This document shows, one piece after another, positions 32,912 to 41,739 of a stretch of 53,256 bases of DNA. Numbering within the stretch: the stretch's first letter is position 1; every line of letters starts with the position of its first letter. The stretch covers positions 1 to 53,256 of the forward strand of contig CAMWHJ010000016.1 of NCBI GenBank assembly GCA_947174015.1, read 5' to 3'. The DNA is from an uncultured Lachnospiraceae bacterium (GTDB lineage: Bacteria; Bacillota; Clostridia; Lachnospirales; Lachnospiraceae). The notes below the pieces were generated by a model. The model did no database searches. It saw only the letters and a list, made by a program, of their open reading frames with translations, and had not been told where the DNA came from. A program made the translations under genes and the position numbers.

Positions 32912-34537
32912 ATGACAGAAAAAATAACAGGTGCACAGGCAATGGTGAAATGTCTGGAAGCGGAAAGTGTATCCGTAGTTTTTGGCTATCCGGGTGTAGC
33001 TATTTGTCCTTTTTTTAACAGTATATATGATTCAGAAATTCAACGTGTGCTGGTGAGAACGGAGCAGAATGCCGGTCATGCTGCCAGCGGCTTTGCCAGA
33101 GTCACCGGTAAAGTTGGAGTATGTGTGGCAACCTCCGGTCCGGGAGCCACCAATTTGATTACGGGAATTGCCACAGCCTATGCGGACAGTATTCCTATGG
33201 TGGCGATTACCGGGCAGGTGAATTCGGAACTGATTGGAAGAGATGTATTTCAGGAGGCAGATATTACGGGAGCTGTGGAATCTTTTGTAAAATACAGTTA
33301 TCTTATCAAAGATGCCAGAGATATTCCCAGGGTGTTTAAGGAGGCATTTTACATTGCCAGCACCGGACGAAAGGGACCGGTATTAATTGATGTTCCCATT
33401 GATATTCAAAACCAGATGATAGAATTTGAATATCCCACGCAGGTATCCTTGCGGACCTATAAGCCCACGGTAAAAGGACATGCGGTGCAGATCAAAAAGG
33501 TGATTCATGCCTTAGAAAAAGCAAAACGTCCTGTACTGTGTGTGGGCGGAGGTGTGTTGTTGAGCAATGCAGAGGAGGAAGTGAGATCCTTTGCCCAAAA
33601 ACATTCCATTCCGGTGGTAACTACCATGATGGGAATTGGTGTGATGCCACAGGATCATCCAATGTATTTTGGTATGGTGGGTAATAACGGAAAGGCATAT
33701 GCCAATCTTGCCATGAACAAGAGTGATTTGTTGATTATGATGGGAGCCAGAGTGGCAGACCGGGCAATCTCACAGCCCGATTTGGTAACGGAGAACACCG
33801 TGGTGGTACATATTGATGTGGATCCGGCGGAAATCGGTAAAAATATGGGTCCCAGCATTCCTATTGTGGGAGATATCAAACACATTTTACAGGATTTTGA
33901 AAAGCATACCTTTACGGGAGATTACAGTGAGTGGATTCAGCAATTAAAGACTTGGAAAAAAGAAAAGGAAGTAATCAGAAATCCCAAAGAGGGCTATGTG
34001 GATCCGGCAGAATTTGTGCGGATCTTGTCGGAAACAATGGATGAAAATGCGGTTTATGTGGCGGATGTGGGGCAGAATCAGATTTGGTCCTGTAATTATT
34101 ATGTGATGAGAAAGGGGAGGTTCTTAACCTCTGGCGGTATGGGAACTATGGGTTATTCCATTCCGGCGGCTATGGGGGCAAAGCAGGCAGACAAGTCTCG
34201 TCAGGTGGTGGCAGTGTGTGGTGATGGCTCTTTTCAGATGTCCTTTATGGAGTTGGCAACCATCCGCCAGCACAACATTCCCATCAAGATTATTGTGTTG
34301 AAAAACAATTATCTTGGTATGGTAAGAGAATACCAGCATTATACCTATCAGGACAGATATTCTATGGTATCTCTGGATGGCAGTCCCGATTTGAAGATGA
34401 TTGCAGCAGCCTATGATATGCCTTTTAGGCGGATCCGGACCATGGATGAGATAGAGGCAAAGATAAAGGAATTTTTGGCGGTGGAAGGTTCCGGTTTAAT
34501 GGAATGTATCATTGATTCCTATGATTTGGTAAAGTAA
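32912..34537 (+). CDS. ilvB: Acetolactate synthase, large catalytic subunit
   Basis: 541 aa ThDP enzyme. It condenses pyruvate to acetolactate in branched-chain amino acid synthesis. ThDP-activating Glu in VRTEQNAGHAASGFA; FAD/central domain (CVGGGVLLSNAEEE); ThDP/Mg site GDGSFQMSFMELATI...NNYLGM. RBS AGAGAGGTGTAA 4-5 nt before ATG 32912. An upstream frame reaching 32807 overlaps cinA and is rejected. The small subunit follows after 12 nt. ilvC/ilvD are not in the window. Confidence 0.94.
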   Translation: MTEKITGAQAMVKCLEAESVSVVFGYPGVAICPFFNSIYDSEIQRVLVRTEQNAGHAASGFARVTGKVGVCVATSGPGATNLITGIATAYADSIPMVAITGQVNSELIGRDVFQEADITGAVESFVKYSYLIKDARDIPRVFKEAFYIASTGRKGPVLIDVPIDIQNQMIEFEYPTQVSLRTYKPTVKGHAVQIKKVIHALEKAKRPVLCVGGGVLLSNAEEEVRSFAQKHSIPVVTTMMGIGVMPQDHPMYFGMVGNNGKAYANLAMNKSDLLIMMGARVADRAISQPDLVTENTVVVHIDVDPAEIGKNMGPSIPIVGDIKHILQDFEKHTFTGDYSEWIQQLKTWKKEKEVIRNPKEGYVDPAEFVRILSETMDENAVYVADVGQNQIWSCNYYVMRKGRFLTSGGMGTMGYSIPAAMGAKQADKSRQVVAVCGDGSFQMSFMELATIRQHNIPIKIIVLKNNYLGMVREYQHYTYQDRYSMVSLDGSPDLKMIAAAYDMPFRRIRTMDEIEAKIKEFLAVEGSGLMECIIDSYDLVK

Positions 34538-34549
34538 GGAGGAAAGTGT

Positions 34550-35044
34550 ATGAAAGGAATATTTTCTGTTTTGGTAGAAAACAGAGCAGGAGTGCTCTGT
34601 AAGGTGGCAGGGCTTTTCTCCAGAAGATGCTATAATATTGACAGTCTGGCGGTGGGAGAAACGGAGGATAAAGAGGTTTCTGTCATGACCATAGTGTCCT
34701 CAGGAGATGAGCGCACCATGGAACAGATTGAAAAACAGTTAAATAAGAAATTAGACATTATCAAGGTAAAAACCTTTAACGAGAGCAACAGTGTCTGTCG
34801 GGAACTGATGCTGATTAAAGTGAAATACCAGCAAAACAACCGCAGTGATATTATCGAAATCTGCAATGTGCTAAATGCCAGTGTATTGGATATGTCCGCA
34901 GGCTCTCTGTTGATTCAGATTTGTGATACACCAGAGAAGATAGAATTGCTCATTAAAATGCTTTCGCCCTTTGGTATTGTAGAGCTGGCAAGAACAGGAA
35001 CCTTGGCATTGCAAAAGTGCATGGACAATGAAAAAACGAAATAA
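34550..35044 (+). CDS. ilvN: Acetolactate synthase, small regulatory subunit
   Basis: 164 aa. N-terminal ACT domain FSVLVENRAGVLCKVAGLFSRRCYNIDSLAVGETED binds valine for feedback inhibition; a second helical/ACT-like domain follows. AAGGAGGAAAG precedes ATG. Forms a heteromer with the upstream IlvB. Operon with ilvB, ended by a strong terminator. Confidence 0.94.
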   Translation: MKGIFSVLVENRAGVLCKVAGLFSRRCYNIDSLAVGETEDKEVSVMTIVSSGDERTMEQIEKQLNKKLDIIKVKTFNESNSVCRELMLIKVKYQQNNRSDIIEICNVLNASVLDMSAGSLLIQICDTPEKIELLIKMLSPFGIVELARTGTLALQKCMDNEKTK

Positions 35045-35062
35045 GTGATAACAGAACAAAAG

Positions 35063-35095
35063 AAAAGCATACCTTGCTATGGGGTATGCTTTTTT
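35063..35095 (+). terminator. Terminator of ilvBN
   Basis: AAAAGCATACC pairs with GGTATGCTTTT, loop 9 nt, then T-run. Confidence 0.88.
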
Positions 35096-35129
35096 GAAAA
35101 TCAGCCAAATGGGTAGTAAAATAAAGTAT

Positions 35130-35152
35130 GCCCCCTGATAAAATCAGGGGGC
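35130..35152. other. 10-bp GC-rich hairpin after ilvBN
   Basis: GCCCCCTGAT - AAA - ATCAGGGGGC, perfect stem, triloop. There is no T-run on either strand, so it is not a standard terminator. It may belong to a short non-coding RNA. Confidence 0.5.
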
Positions 35153-35271
35153 AAGTTATGAGGGGGGAGATAGTGAGTGTTTAATCAACTATCTAAACAT
35201 AGTATAGGATAAAATTATGAATAGAATATGAATAATATATAAAATTTTGCCAAATTTTACCATAAAAGACT

Positions 35272-35299
35272 TTGAAACAGTGAGATTGTATGTTAAAAT
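35272..35299 (+). promoter_or_regulatory. Promoter upstream of recQ
   Basis: TTGAAA (35272-35277), 16-nt spacer, TAAAAT (35294-35299) with TGT just before the -10. Transcription would begin about 180 nt before the chosen recQ start; that leader is open in frame with recQ. Confidence 0.55.
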
Positions 35300-35487
35300 G
35301 ACGCAAATATATGAGATATAGAAAATTGATGTGTGAAAAATGTGCAATGATTCCATGGGGCACTGTGAATTCGCTCAAAGTCTGTGAAAAACCCAGAGGA
35401 AAGAATGCAAAAATCTGCGGAAACAGAATCCGAAAGCATTTTGTGACAGCATTGAGAGAAATTGATGATATCAAAAAGGAGCAGAAT

Positions 35488-37776
35488 ATGAACAAATGTG
35501 AAATTTTAAAAAAGTACTTCGGCTATGACAGTCTGAGAGAGGGTCAGGAGGAGCTGATAGATCAAATACTGTCAGGAAGAGATGTACTGGGCATTATGCC
35601 CACTGGAGCAGGCAAATCTCTGTGTTATCAGATTCCCGCATTGATGCTTCCCGGAATCACACTGGTGGTATCTCCATTGATCTCATTGATGACAGACCAA
35701 GTCAAAGCCTTAAATCAGGCAGGAATCCATGCAGCATATATTAACAGTTCCCTGACCGAAAATCAAATTGCCAAGGCTTTAGACAATGCAAAAAGGGGAC
35801 AATATAAGATTAGTTATGTGGCACCGGAACGGCTGGAGACGGAACGGTTTTTAGACTTTGCCTTTTCGTCACCAATTTCCATGGTAACGGTGGATGAGGC
35901 TCATTGTATCTCCCAATGGGGGCAGGATTTTCGCCCCAGTTATGTGAGGATTATTTCCTTTATTGAACGATTAGGGAAAAGACCGGTGATATCTGCATTT
36001 ACAGCCACTGCCACCAGTCGGGTGAAGGAGGATATTCTCTGTATCTTAAAACTGGACAATCCAAAGGTATTAATTACGGGGTTTGATCGGGAGAATTTGT
36101 TTTTCAAGGTAATTCCCATTCAGAGGGCCAAGGAGAAGGAGGCAGAACTACTTTCCTATGTGAGAGAGCATTCTCAGGACAGTGGCATTATCTACTGTGC
36201 CACCAGAAAGAATGTGGAGTTGGTGTGGGAGCAGCTGAACAAGCAGGGAATTTTGGCAGGCAAATATCATGCAGGTTTAACCCCTCAGGAGCGAAAGCAG
36301 AATCAGGATGATTTTATTTATGATGTCACCAATGTTATGGTGGCTACCAATGCCTTTGGTATGGGGATTGACAAGTCCAATGTGCGGTATGTGCTTCATT
36401 ACAACATGCCCCAAAGCCTTGAGAATTACTATCAGGAGGCAGGGCGGGCTGGAAGAGACGGGGAGGAGGCAGAGTGTATCCTCTATTATTCCTCACAGGA
36501 TGTGATGATTAATCGTTATCTTTTGGAAAATAAACTGGAAAATTCCCAGTTGGATTCTGAGGACATACGTACCTTGCGGGAAAATGATGAGCAGCGGCTG
36601 AAGAAGATGAGTTATTATTGTCAGACCAGAGAATGTCTGCGTTATTACATACTGAATTACTTTGGGGAAAAGAAGTATGGACACTGTGAAAAATGTGGAA
36701 ATTGTCAGGCGGAATATGAGGAAAAGGATGTTACAAAAATCTGTGTTGATATTCTTCAGTGTATCCAAAGCCAGCACCAGCGCTATGGCATGAATGTGGT
36801 GGTGGATACGCTTCTCGGAAGAAACAAGGCAAAAATTCGAAGTCTGGGACAGGAGAACAATCCGTTTTTTGGAAAGCAGAAAGACAAGAAAGAGAGCTTT
36901 TTGAAAAGTATTATCAATGAATTAGAACAAAGGGAGTATCTTTTGCCCACCAAGGACAAATATATGATACTAAAGCTTTCCAGATCCTGTGAGTCCCTGC
37001 TGTCAGGGGAAGGACGGTTTATCCTCAAAATAAGCAGGGAGGAAATCCAAAATCAGCAGTCACAGAGCCAGTCCCATGGAGTGAAGAGAACTTCCGATAT
37101 ATTAACCAGCAAGGGCTTAGAACTTTTCGATGCACTGCGGGTTTTGCGGCTTGCCATTGCCAAGGAGGAGGCAGTGCCACCTTATATTATCTGTACGGAC
37201 AAAACCTTGACAGATATGTGTGTGAAATGTCCCTGCAGCAAAGAGGAGATGCTGAATGTAAACGGAATCGGTGAGAATAAGTATGAAAAATACGGACAGC
37301 GTTTTCTGCAGAAAATACAGGAATTTACCCAAGGGGAGAACCTAAAGCTTGCCTATGAGGAGGAAAATACAGAACTCTTCTCTCAAATCGAAAATTCTGC
37401 CACAAGGAAAGCCGGAGGAAGAAAGGCGGAGTTTTTTATTCTGCCGGAAATGGAAAAGAAATTGGTTTATACTTCCAAAGCCACCATTTCAGATGTGGTA
37501 AAACAGTTGAATGAAAGCCGTCCGGCAGAAGAGATGAAAGCCATTACCACCACCTTTTTCACAGACAAGCTGGTGGAGGAAGGCTACCTTCGGACAGAAA
37601 GCGTGGAGGGCAGAACATGGAAACGTACCTTGCCAAAGGGTGAAGATTTGGGGATTTATGAGGAAAAGAGAGTGGGCAGGGAAGGGCAGGAGTATCATGT
37701 GCTGATTTATCCCGAAAAGGCACAGAGATTTTTGGTGGACAGCTTGAAAGAGCGTTGGCTGAAACAACAGGAGTAA
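35488..37776 (+). CDS. recQ: RecQ-family ATP-dependent DNA helicase
   Basis: 762 aa, longer than Bacillus or E. coli RecQ (about 590-610). Walker A PTGAGKS (38-44), DEAH box VDEAHCISQWGQDFRP, the helicase C-domain with GRAGRDGEEAECILYY, a zinc-binding RQC motif (CLRYYILNYFG...HCEKCGNC), an RQC winged helix, and an HRDC-like domain (LFDALRVLRLAIAKEEAVPPYIIC). The extra ~130 C-terminal residues form a helix-turn-helix-like domain (ATISDVVKQLNESRPAEEM). ATG 35488 follows AAAAAGGAG, and MNKCEILKKYFGYDSLREGQ matches the usual RecQ start. An upstream in-frame ATG at 35311 would add 59 Cys/Arg-rich residues without an RBS; left out. Confidence 0.93.
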   Translation: MNKCEILKKYFGYDSLREGQEELIDQILSGRDVLGIMPTGAGKSLCYQIPALMLPGITLVVSPLISLMTDQVKALNQAGIHAAYINSSLTENQIAKALDNAKRGQYKISYVAPERLETERFLDFAFSSPISMVTVDEAHCISQWGQDFRPSYVRIISFIERLGKRPVISAFTATATSRVKEDILCILKLDNPKVLITGFDRENLFFKVIPIQRAKEKEAELLSYVREHSQDSGIIYCATRKNVELVWEQLNKQGILAGKYHAGLTPQERKQNQDDFIYDVTNVMVATNAFGMGIDKSNVRYVLHYNMPQSLENYYQEAGRAGRDGEEAECILYYSSQDVMINRYLLENKLENSQLDSEDIRTLRENDEQRLKKMSYYCQTRECLRYYILNYFGEKKYGHCEKCGNCQAEYEEKDVTKICVDILQCIQSQHQRYGMNVVVDTLLGRNKAKIRSLGQENNPFFGKQKDKKESFLKSIINELEQREYLLPTKDKYMILKLSRSCESLLSGEGRFILKISREEIQNQQSQSQSHGVKRTSDILTSKGLELFDALRVLRLAIAKEEAVPPYIICTDKTLTDMCVKCPCSKEEMLNVNGIGENKYEKYGQRFLQKIQEFTQGENLKLAYEEENTELFSQIENSATRKAGGRKAEFFILPEMEKKLVYTSKATISDVVKQLNESRPAEEMKAITTTFFTDKLVEEGYLRTESVEGRTWKRTLPKGEDLGIYEEKRVGREGQEYHVLIYPEKAQRFLVDSLKERWLKQQE

Positions 37777-37812
37777 AGGTTTGTATGCCGTTTTTTCTCA
37801 TATGAAAAACGG

Positions 37813-37840
37813 ATAACTGTACAGATATCTGGATGGTTAC
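37813..37840. repeat. 28-bp palindromic element, diverged copy
   Basis: ATAACTGT...GATGGTTAC fits the family outline with a central CAGATATCTG palindrome. It lies 36 nt after the recQ stop. Confidence 0.6.
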
Positions 37841-37865
37841 AAAAACTTTATAAAAAATAGAGTAT

Positions 37866-37912
37866 AACAGTATGAAACAGTTGACAACAGTTTTATACTG
37901 TTATATACTGTT
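37866..37912 (+). promoter_or_regulatory. Promoter and overlapping operator of the GntR-ABC operon
   Basis: TTGACA (37881-37886), exactly 17 nt, TATACT (37904-37909): near consensus. AACAGTAT (37866-37873) and two tandem ATACTGTT copies (37895-37902 and 37905-37912) are inverted and direct repeats of one half-site, covering the promoter. This layout fits autorepression by the adjacent YtrA-type regulator, whose known operators are similar dyads. Confidence 0.75.
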
Positions 37913-38030
37913 TATAGATAAGAGGTAAAAGGAAAATCGAAGAAAGGGAAAGCAGGCAAATCGTTCCTTTGACCTTTTGATTTGCACTTTTTTCACAGAC
38001 CGTTTGTGGAAAAAAATTTGGTAAAACGAT

Positions 38031-38402
38031 ATGCATATTATAATAAACAATTCATCCATGGTACCGATTTATGAGCAGATTATGGAGCAGATAAAAGCAG
38101 CCATTATCAGCGGTGAACTGGTGGAGGATATTATGTTGCCCTCTGTCCGGGGGTTATCCAAGGAACTGAAAATCAGTGCACTGACTGTGAAGAAGGCATA
38201 CGATAATTTAGAGCAGGAGGGCTTTACCGTCACTGTGCATGGGAAAGGTACCTTTGTGGCAGCCTCCAATCAGGAATTACTGTTGGAAGAGCAGCGCAGG
38301 GAGATTGAGACAGCAATGGAGGAACTTGTTGTCAAGGCAAGAAGAACGGGACTTATGGATGAGGAAATTCGAGAATTATTTGAGATGATAATGGAGGAAT
38401 AG
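38031..38402 (+). CDS. GntR-family regulator, YtrA type
   Basis: 123 aa. The winged HTH (about 10-75: PIYEQIMEQIKAAIISGELVEDIMLPSVRGLSKELKIS, ending HGKGTFVA) is followed by only about 45 residues, the short effector-less tail of the YtrA subgroup. These repressors usually control an adjacent ABC transporter and respond to cell-envelope stress. The start has a weak ribosome site (TTTGGTAAAACG), unusual for this window. The ABC genes follow within 3 nt. A leader of about 115 nt carries a GCAAATC...GATTTGC hairpin before ACTTTTTT, a possible attenuator. Confidence 0.88.
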   Translation: MHIIINNSSMVPIYEQIMEQIKAAIISGELVEDIMLPSVRGLSKELKISALTVKKAYDNLEQEGFTVTVHGKGTFVAASNQELLLEEQRREIETAMEELVVKARRTGLMDEEIRELFEMIMEE

Positions 38403-38405
38403 AAT

Positions 38406-39257
38406 ATGCTGAAAATAGAGCATTTAAGAAAAAGCTATGCTGATTTTACTTTGGACTGTTCTTTGTCGGTGCCACCCGGCTGTGTCACCGGGCTTGTTGG
38501 AAAAAATGGAGCAGGAAAGAGTACTACTTTTAAGGCAATTTTAGGTTTGATTTCAAGGGATCAAGGTTCTATTGAGATCATGGGAAAAAAGTTGGAGCAG
38601 TTTACGGAAAAAGACAAGCAGAAACTGGGAGTGTCACTGGCAGATTCAGGTTTTAGCATTATGTTGAATATTCAGGATATTGCAGCCATTTTAAAGGCTA
38701 TGTATGGGGAGTTTGACAATGATAAATTTCTTGCAAAGTGCCAGCAGTTCCAACTGCCATTGCATAAGAAAGTCAGGGAATTTTCCACCGGCATGAAGGC
38801 AAAGCTGAGACTATTGGCGGCAGTAAACCACAAAGCCCAATTATTGATTTTAGATGAGCCTGCGCTGGGGTTAGATGTGATGGCAAGAGATGAGATTTTA
38901 GATATTCTGCGGACTTATATGGAGGAGGATGAAAAACGTTCTATTTTGATTAGTTCCCATATTTCATCGGATTTAGAGAGCATCTGTGATGATATTTACA
39001 TGATAGATGAGGGAAGTATTGTGCTGCATGAGGAAACCCATGTACTTTTAAGTGATTATGCCCTGCTGAAGCTCAATGATCAACAGTGGAGAGAGCTGGA
39101 TAAGAAATATGTGGTGAAATATAAAAAGGAGTCCTTCGGTGTCAGTTGTCTCACAAGAAAAAAACAGTATTATATCGATAATTTTCCAGAGATTGTGGTG
39201 GAAAAGGGAAATATAGATAATGTGATTACTATGATGGTGAAAGGAGAAAATGTATGA
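38406..39257 (+). CDS. ABC transporter ATP-binding protein
   Basis: 283 aa. Walker A GLVGKNGAGKST, Q-loop region, signature SSTGMKAKL-like (FSTGMKAKLRLLAA), Walker B LLILDEPALGLD, and switch His in SSHISSD, all present. The ABC-2-type export ATPase subfamily (about 280 aa). It overlaps the next gene by 4 nt (ATGA), so translation is coupled. With the upstream YtrA-type repressor it makes the standard drug or peptide-resistance operon; substrate unknown. Confidence 0.94.
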   Translation: MLKIEHLRKSYADFTLDCSLSVPPGCVTGLVGKNGAGKSTTFKAILGLISRDQGSIEIMGKKLEQFTEKDKQKLGVSLADSGFSIMLNIQDIAAILKAMYGEFDNDKFLAKCQQFQLPLHKKVREFSTGMKAKLRLLAAVNHKAQLLILDEPALGLDVMARDEILDILRTYMEEDEKRSILISSHISSDLESICDDIYMIDEGSIVLHEETHVLLSDYALLKLNDQQWRELDKKYVVKYKKESFGVSCLTRKKQYYIDNFPEIVVEKGNIDNVITMMVKGENV

Positions 39258-39907
39258 AAGGCTTATTAATAAAAGATTGGCGGTTGGCATTACAACAGAA
39301 ACGATTTTTTGTTATGATACTTATAATTAGCTTTTTCCTGAATTTTAATTTAAATGGAAATTTTTCCACAGGATACTTGACTTTTGTTGGTGCAATGTTT
39401 GTGATGTCTACCATTAGCTATGATGAGTATGACAATGGCTATCTCTTTCTTATGAGTCTGCCGGTCAGCAGGCAGACCTATGTGAAAGAAAAATATCTCT
39501 TTGGTTTTTTGCTTGGAATGGCAGCATGGCTGCTGGCAGCAGTGTTTTTTGTGGTGTATCAGTTGGCAGTAACAGCAGATTTTACCATGGGAGATACTTT
39601 TCTCATCATTTTGATATATATCCCTATTTTTATAATAGTAATTGATGTGTTAATGCCCTTTCAGCTTAAATATGGGGGAGAAAAAGGCAGAATAGTAATG
39701 TTTGCATTTATTGGAGGGATGCTGGCATTGGGCTATCTGTTTGTGCTGTTGATAAAAATGTTGGGAGTGGATCTTTCACAGAACTTATATGCAGTATCTT
39801 ACGTGGATGTTGTTTTTGGGGAGATAGCCTTCTTTTTGCTGGCAGCAGTGGTGACAGGGATTTCCATGGCAGTAAGTATCAGAATTATGAAAAAGAAAGA
39901 ATTTTAA
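39254..39907 (+). CDS. ABC-2 type permease
   Basis: 217 aa, about six hydrophobic helices (FFVMILIISFFLNF; LLGMAAWLLAAVFFVVYQLAV; LIILIYIPIFIIVIDVLM; MLALGYLFVLLI; IAFFLLAAVVTGISMAV). The N-terminal MKGLLIKDWRLA and STISYDEYDNGYLFLMSLPVSRQTYVKEKYL are characteristic of ABC-2 transporter permeases of the YtrC/lanthipeptide-immunity type. It starts 4 nt before the end of the ATPase gene. Confidence 0.9.
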   Translation: MKGLLIKDWRLALQQKRFFVMILIISFFLNFNLNGNFSTGYLTFVGAMFVMSTISYDEYDNGYLFLMSLPVSRQTYVKEKYLFGFLLGMAAWLLAAVFFVVYQLAVTADFTMGDTFLIILIYIPIFIIVIDVLMPFQLKYGGEKGRIVMFAFIGGMLALGYLFVLLIKMLGVDLSQNLYAVSYVDVVFGEIAFFLLAAVVTGISMAVSIRIMKKKEF

Positions 39908-39931
39908 AACAGGGAAGGAAAAAATCATAGG

Positions 39932-41059
39932 ATGAATACATTAAATTTCTCGGAAAATCTCATTCGCCTGCGGCATGAGAAACAGATGACCCAGGAGGAA
40001 CTTGCAGATTTTCTCGGAGTTACTAAGGCTGCCATATCCAAATGGGAGAATAAGCAGAGTTTGCCGGATATCATGCTTTTGCCCAGAATTTCCGGATTTT
40101 TTGATGTGACAGTGGATGAATTGCTGGGGTATGAAATGCAGTTAAGTAAGGAGCAGATTCAAAAGCTGTATCAGGAATTATGTAGAGATTTTGCATCGCA
40201 GCCCTTAGAACAAGTTATGGATAAATTGCATGTGTTGGTAAAACGTTACTATTCTTGCTATCCTTTTCTCTTGCAGGCTGCCGTTTTGTATCTGAATCAT
40301 GCTGACTTTGCAGAGGAACCTCTCCGACAGCAGGAGATGCTGTTGGAGGGAGCTGCCATATGCCAGAAAATTATCAGCCAATGCAGTGATGTGGAAATTA
40401 CGGAGGATGCAGTTGCCGTCAAGGCATTTATGCAGCTGCAGTTAGGGAGAGCAGAGGAAGTGATTGAAATTTTGGAACCCATGACAGACCCTGCTCGTCT
40501 ATCCAGACAGTATGACAGCATTTTGATTCAGGCATATCATGCAGCAGGCAATTTAGAGAAAGCGAAAAGTTTTAATCAGATATCTATGTATTTAAGCTTA
40601 CTCTCACTGGTAAGTGGGGCAATCCAATATTTATCATTGCATATGGAGCAGTTAAAGGTCTGTGAACAGACCATAGAACGGATTCAGGGAGTGTTTGATG
40701 CTTTTGATTTTCTTTTTTTGCACCCTAACATGGCAGCACAGTTTTATTATCAGTCTGCCCTGGTTTATGCTGCCAATGAAAAACAGACAGAAACTTTGGA
40801 TATGTTAAAAAAATATCAAACAGCTGTTTTAGAACTGTTTGGAGAACAGAAAACAGTACTTCATGGTGACGGTTACTTTGACAGAATGCAGGAATGGATT
40901 ACAGCTCTTCCGTTGGGGGCAGAGCCGCCAAGAAGCAGGGAGCTGGCAGCAGAATCTGCAATATCAGCCTTAAAGCATCCGTTGTTTGATGCCTTTGAGG
41001 ATACGCAGGAGATGAAAGAGATAAGAGAAAGAATAGTGAATCAAATTCGTGGTATGTAG
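39932..41059 (+). CDS. XRE-family regulator with helical C-terminal domain
   Basis: 375 aa. The N-terminal HTH (LIRLRHEKQMTQEELADFLGVTKAAISKWENKQSLPDI) is a clean XRE domain. The remaining ~300 residues are all helical TPR-like repeats (YEMQLSKEQIQKLYQELCRDF...), as in regulators that bind peptides or partner proteins. It lies 24 nt after the permease gene with no promoter visible between, so it is probably in the same operon. Followed by a terminator. Confidence 0.85.
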   Translation: MNTLNFSENLIRLRHEKQMTQEELADFLGVTKAAISKWENKQSLPDIMLLPRISGFFDVTVDELLGYEMQLSKEQIQKLYQELCRDFASQPLEQVMDKLHVLVKRYYSCYPFLLQAAVLYLNHADFAEEPLRQQEMLLEGAAICQKIISQCSDVEITEDAVAVKAFMQLQLGRAEEVIEILEPMTDPARLSRQYDSILIQAYHAAGNLEKAKSFNQISMYLSLLSLVSGAIQYLSLHMEQLKVCEQTIERIQGVFDAFDFLFLHPNMAAQFYYQSALVYAANEKQTETLDMLKKYQTAVLELFGEQKTVLHGDGYFDRMQEWITALPLGAEPPRSRELAAESAISALKHPLFDAFEDTQEMKEIRERIVNQIRGM

Positions 41060-41062
41060 GTG

Positions 41063-41088
41063 GTGCCCCATAAAAAGGGGCACTTTTT
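41063..41088 (+). terminator. Terminator of the XRE gene
   Basis: GTGCCCC pairs with GGGGCAC across ATAAAAA, then TTTTT. It ends 2 nt before the convergent ymaF-like gene. Confidence 0.9.
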
Positions 41089-41089
41089 G

Positions 41090-41437
41090 CTATTTGCATT
41101 TAAAATCCAGCGGGCTGTCGATCAGTGAGGCAACCTGAAACTGGTGTTTGTGTCCATCCTCAAAGGTAGTACATGCTTTGGCAAAGTGCACATGCTTGCC
41201 TCCGCCTACGTCAATGGCAGGAGAGGATTTTCCGCAGAATTCATGGTAGTGTCCATCGGCAAAATCGGTGCGGAATTTTACTTCATGAACATGTGAGCAT
41301 CCTTCTGGAATTGCCTCACCGGAAACGGTGGCAAATCGGTGGTTATGGCATTCACTGCATTCGCTTACTGTATCAGTGCTTCCCACGATTTCGTGAACGT
41401 GTTTCTGTTTCTTGCAATCCATATTTGAGTATTCCAT
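41090..41437 (-). CDS. ymaF: YmaF-family protein
   Basis: 115 aa, rich in His and Cys. Repeats of the type H-V-H-x and DGH-x-H (KHVHEIVGS, CSHVHEVKF, DGHYHEFCGKSSP, KHVHFAKAC, DGHKHQFQVAS) are the signature of the YmaF family (pfam12788), widespread in spore formers and of unknown function; metal binding is likely from the residue content. RBS AAAGGAG 9 nt upstream. It stands alone on the minus strand. Confidence 0.88.
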   Translation of the reverse strand: MEYSNMDCKKQKHVHEIVGSTDTVSECSECHNHRFATVSGEAIPEGCSHVHEVKFRTDFADGHYHEFCGKSSPAIDVGGGKHVHFAKACTTFEDGHKHQFQVASLIDSPLDFKCK

Positions 41438-41468
41438 AAAAATACTCCTTTCTGTTTTCTTTACTTTA

Positions 41469-41520
41469 TCCTATGCAAAAAAATAAAATAAGTTCTATTT
41501 TTTCTTCTTTTTGCATAGGA
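41469..41520. promoter_or_regulatory. 13-bp inverted repeat in the divergent region before ymaF
   Basis: TCCTATGCAAAAA (41469-41481) and TTTTTGCATAGGA (41508-41520) are perfect inverted repeats with 26 bp of AT-rich DNA between. They lie between ymaF and the response-regulator gene and could be an operator or a hairpin. Confidence 0.5.
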
Positions 41521-41628
41521 AACTGTAAGAATCCATGGGATAAAAGCAATCATGCAGCACAAGACCGGGAAAGCATGAAACAGTTCTGTATAAAATTGCA
41601 AATTTCTACTGATTTTTTTCTGAATATA

Positions 41629-41637
41629 TGTTATAAT
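41629..41637 (+). promoter_or_regulatory. Extended -10 promoter before the response regulator
   Basis: TGT-TATAAT ends at 41637 and has no good -35. The predicted start point falls inside the palindromic element that begins at 41638, so that element would form the 5' leader hairpin. Confidence 0.5.
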
Positions 41638-41687
41638 TGTAACTATTCAGTAGGTCTGTGCATTTCCTGCACAGACCGTAAGAAAAA
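41638..41687. repeat. 50-bp palindromic element, left copy of a pair
   Basis: TGTAACTATTCAGTA, then hairpin GGTCTGTGCA-TTTCC-TGCACAGACC, then GTAAGAAAAA. The copy at 53205-53254 differs at two positions. The start matches the other palindromic elements. Confidence 0.9.
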
Positions 41688-41739
41688 AGGTAATCATGTG
41701 ATTAAGGGCACATGTGTATAATAGAGAGGAGTGGTTTTT

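Noticed and set aside
35311-35487. 59-residue Cys/Arg-rich N-terminal extension of recQ
   Set aside because: No ribosome site at 35311, and RecQ homologues start at the MNKCEILKKYFG-like position; kept as a leader only.
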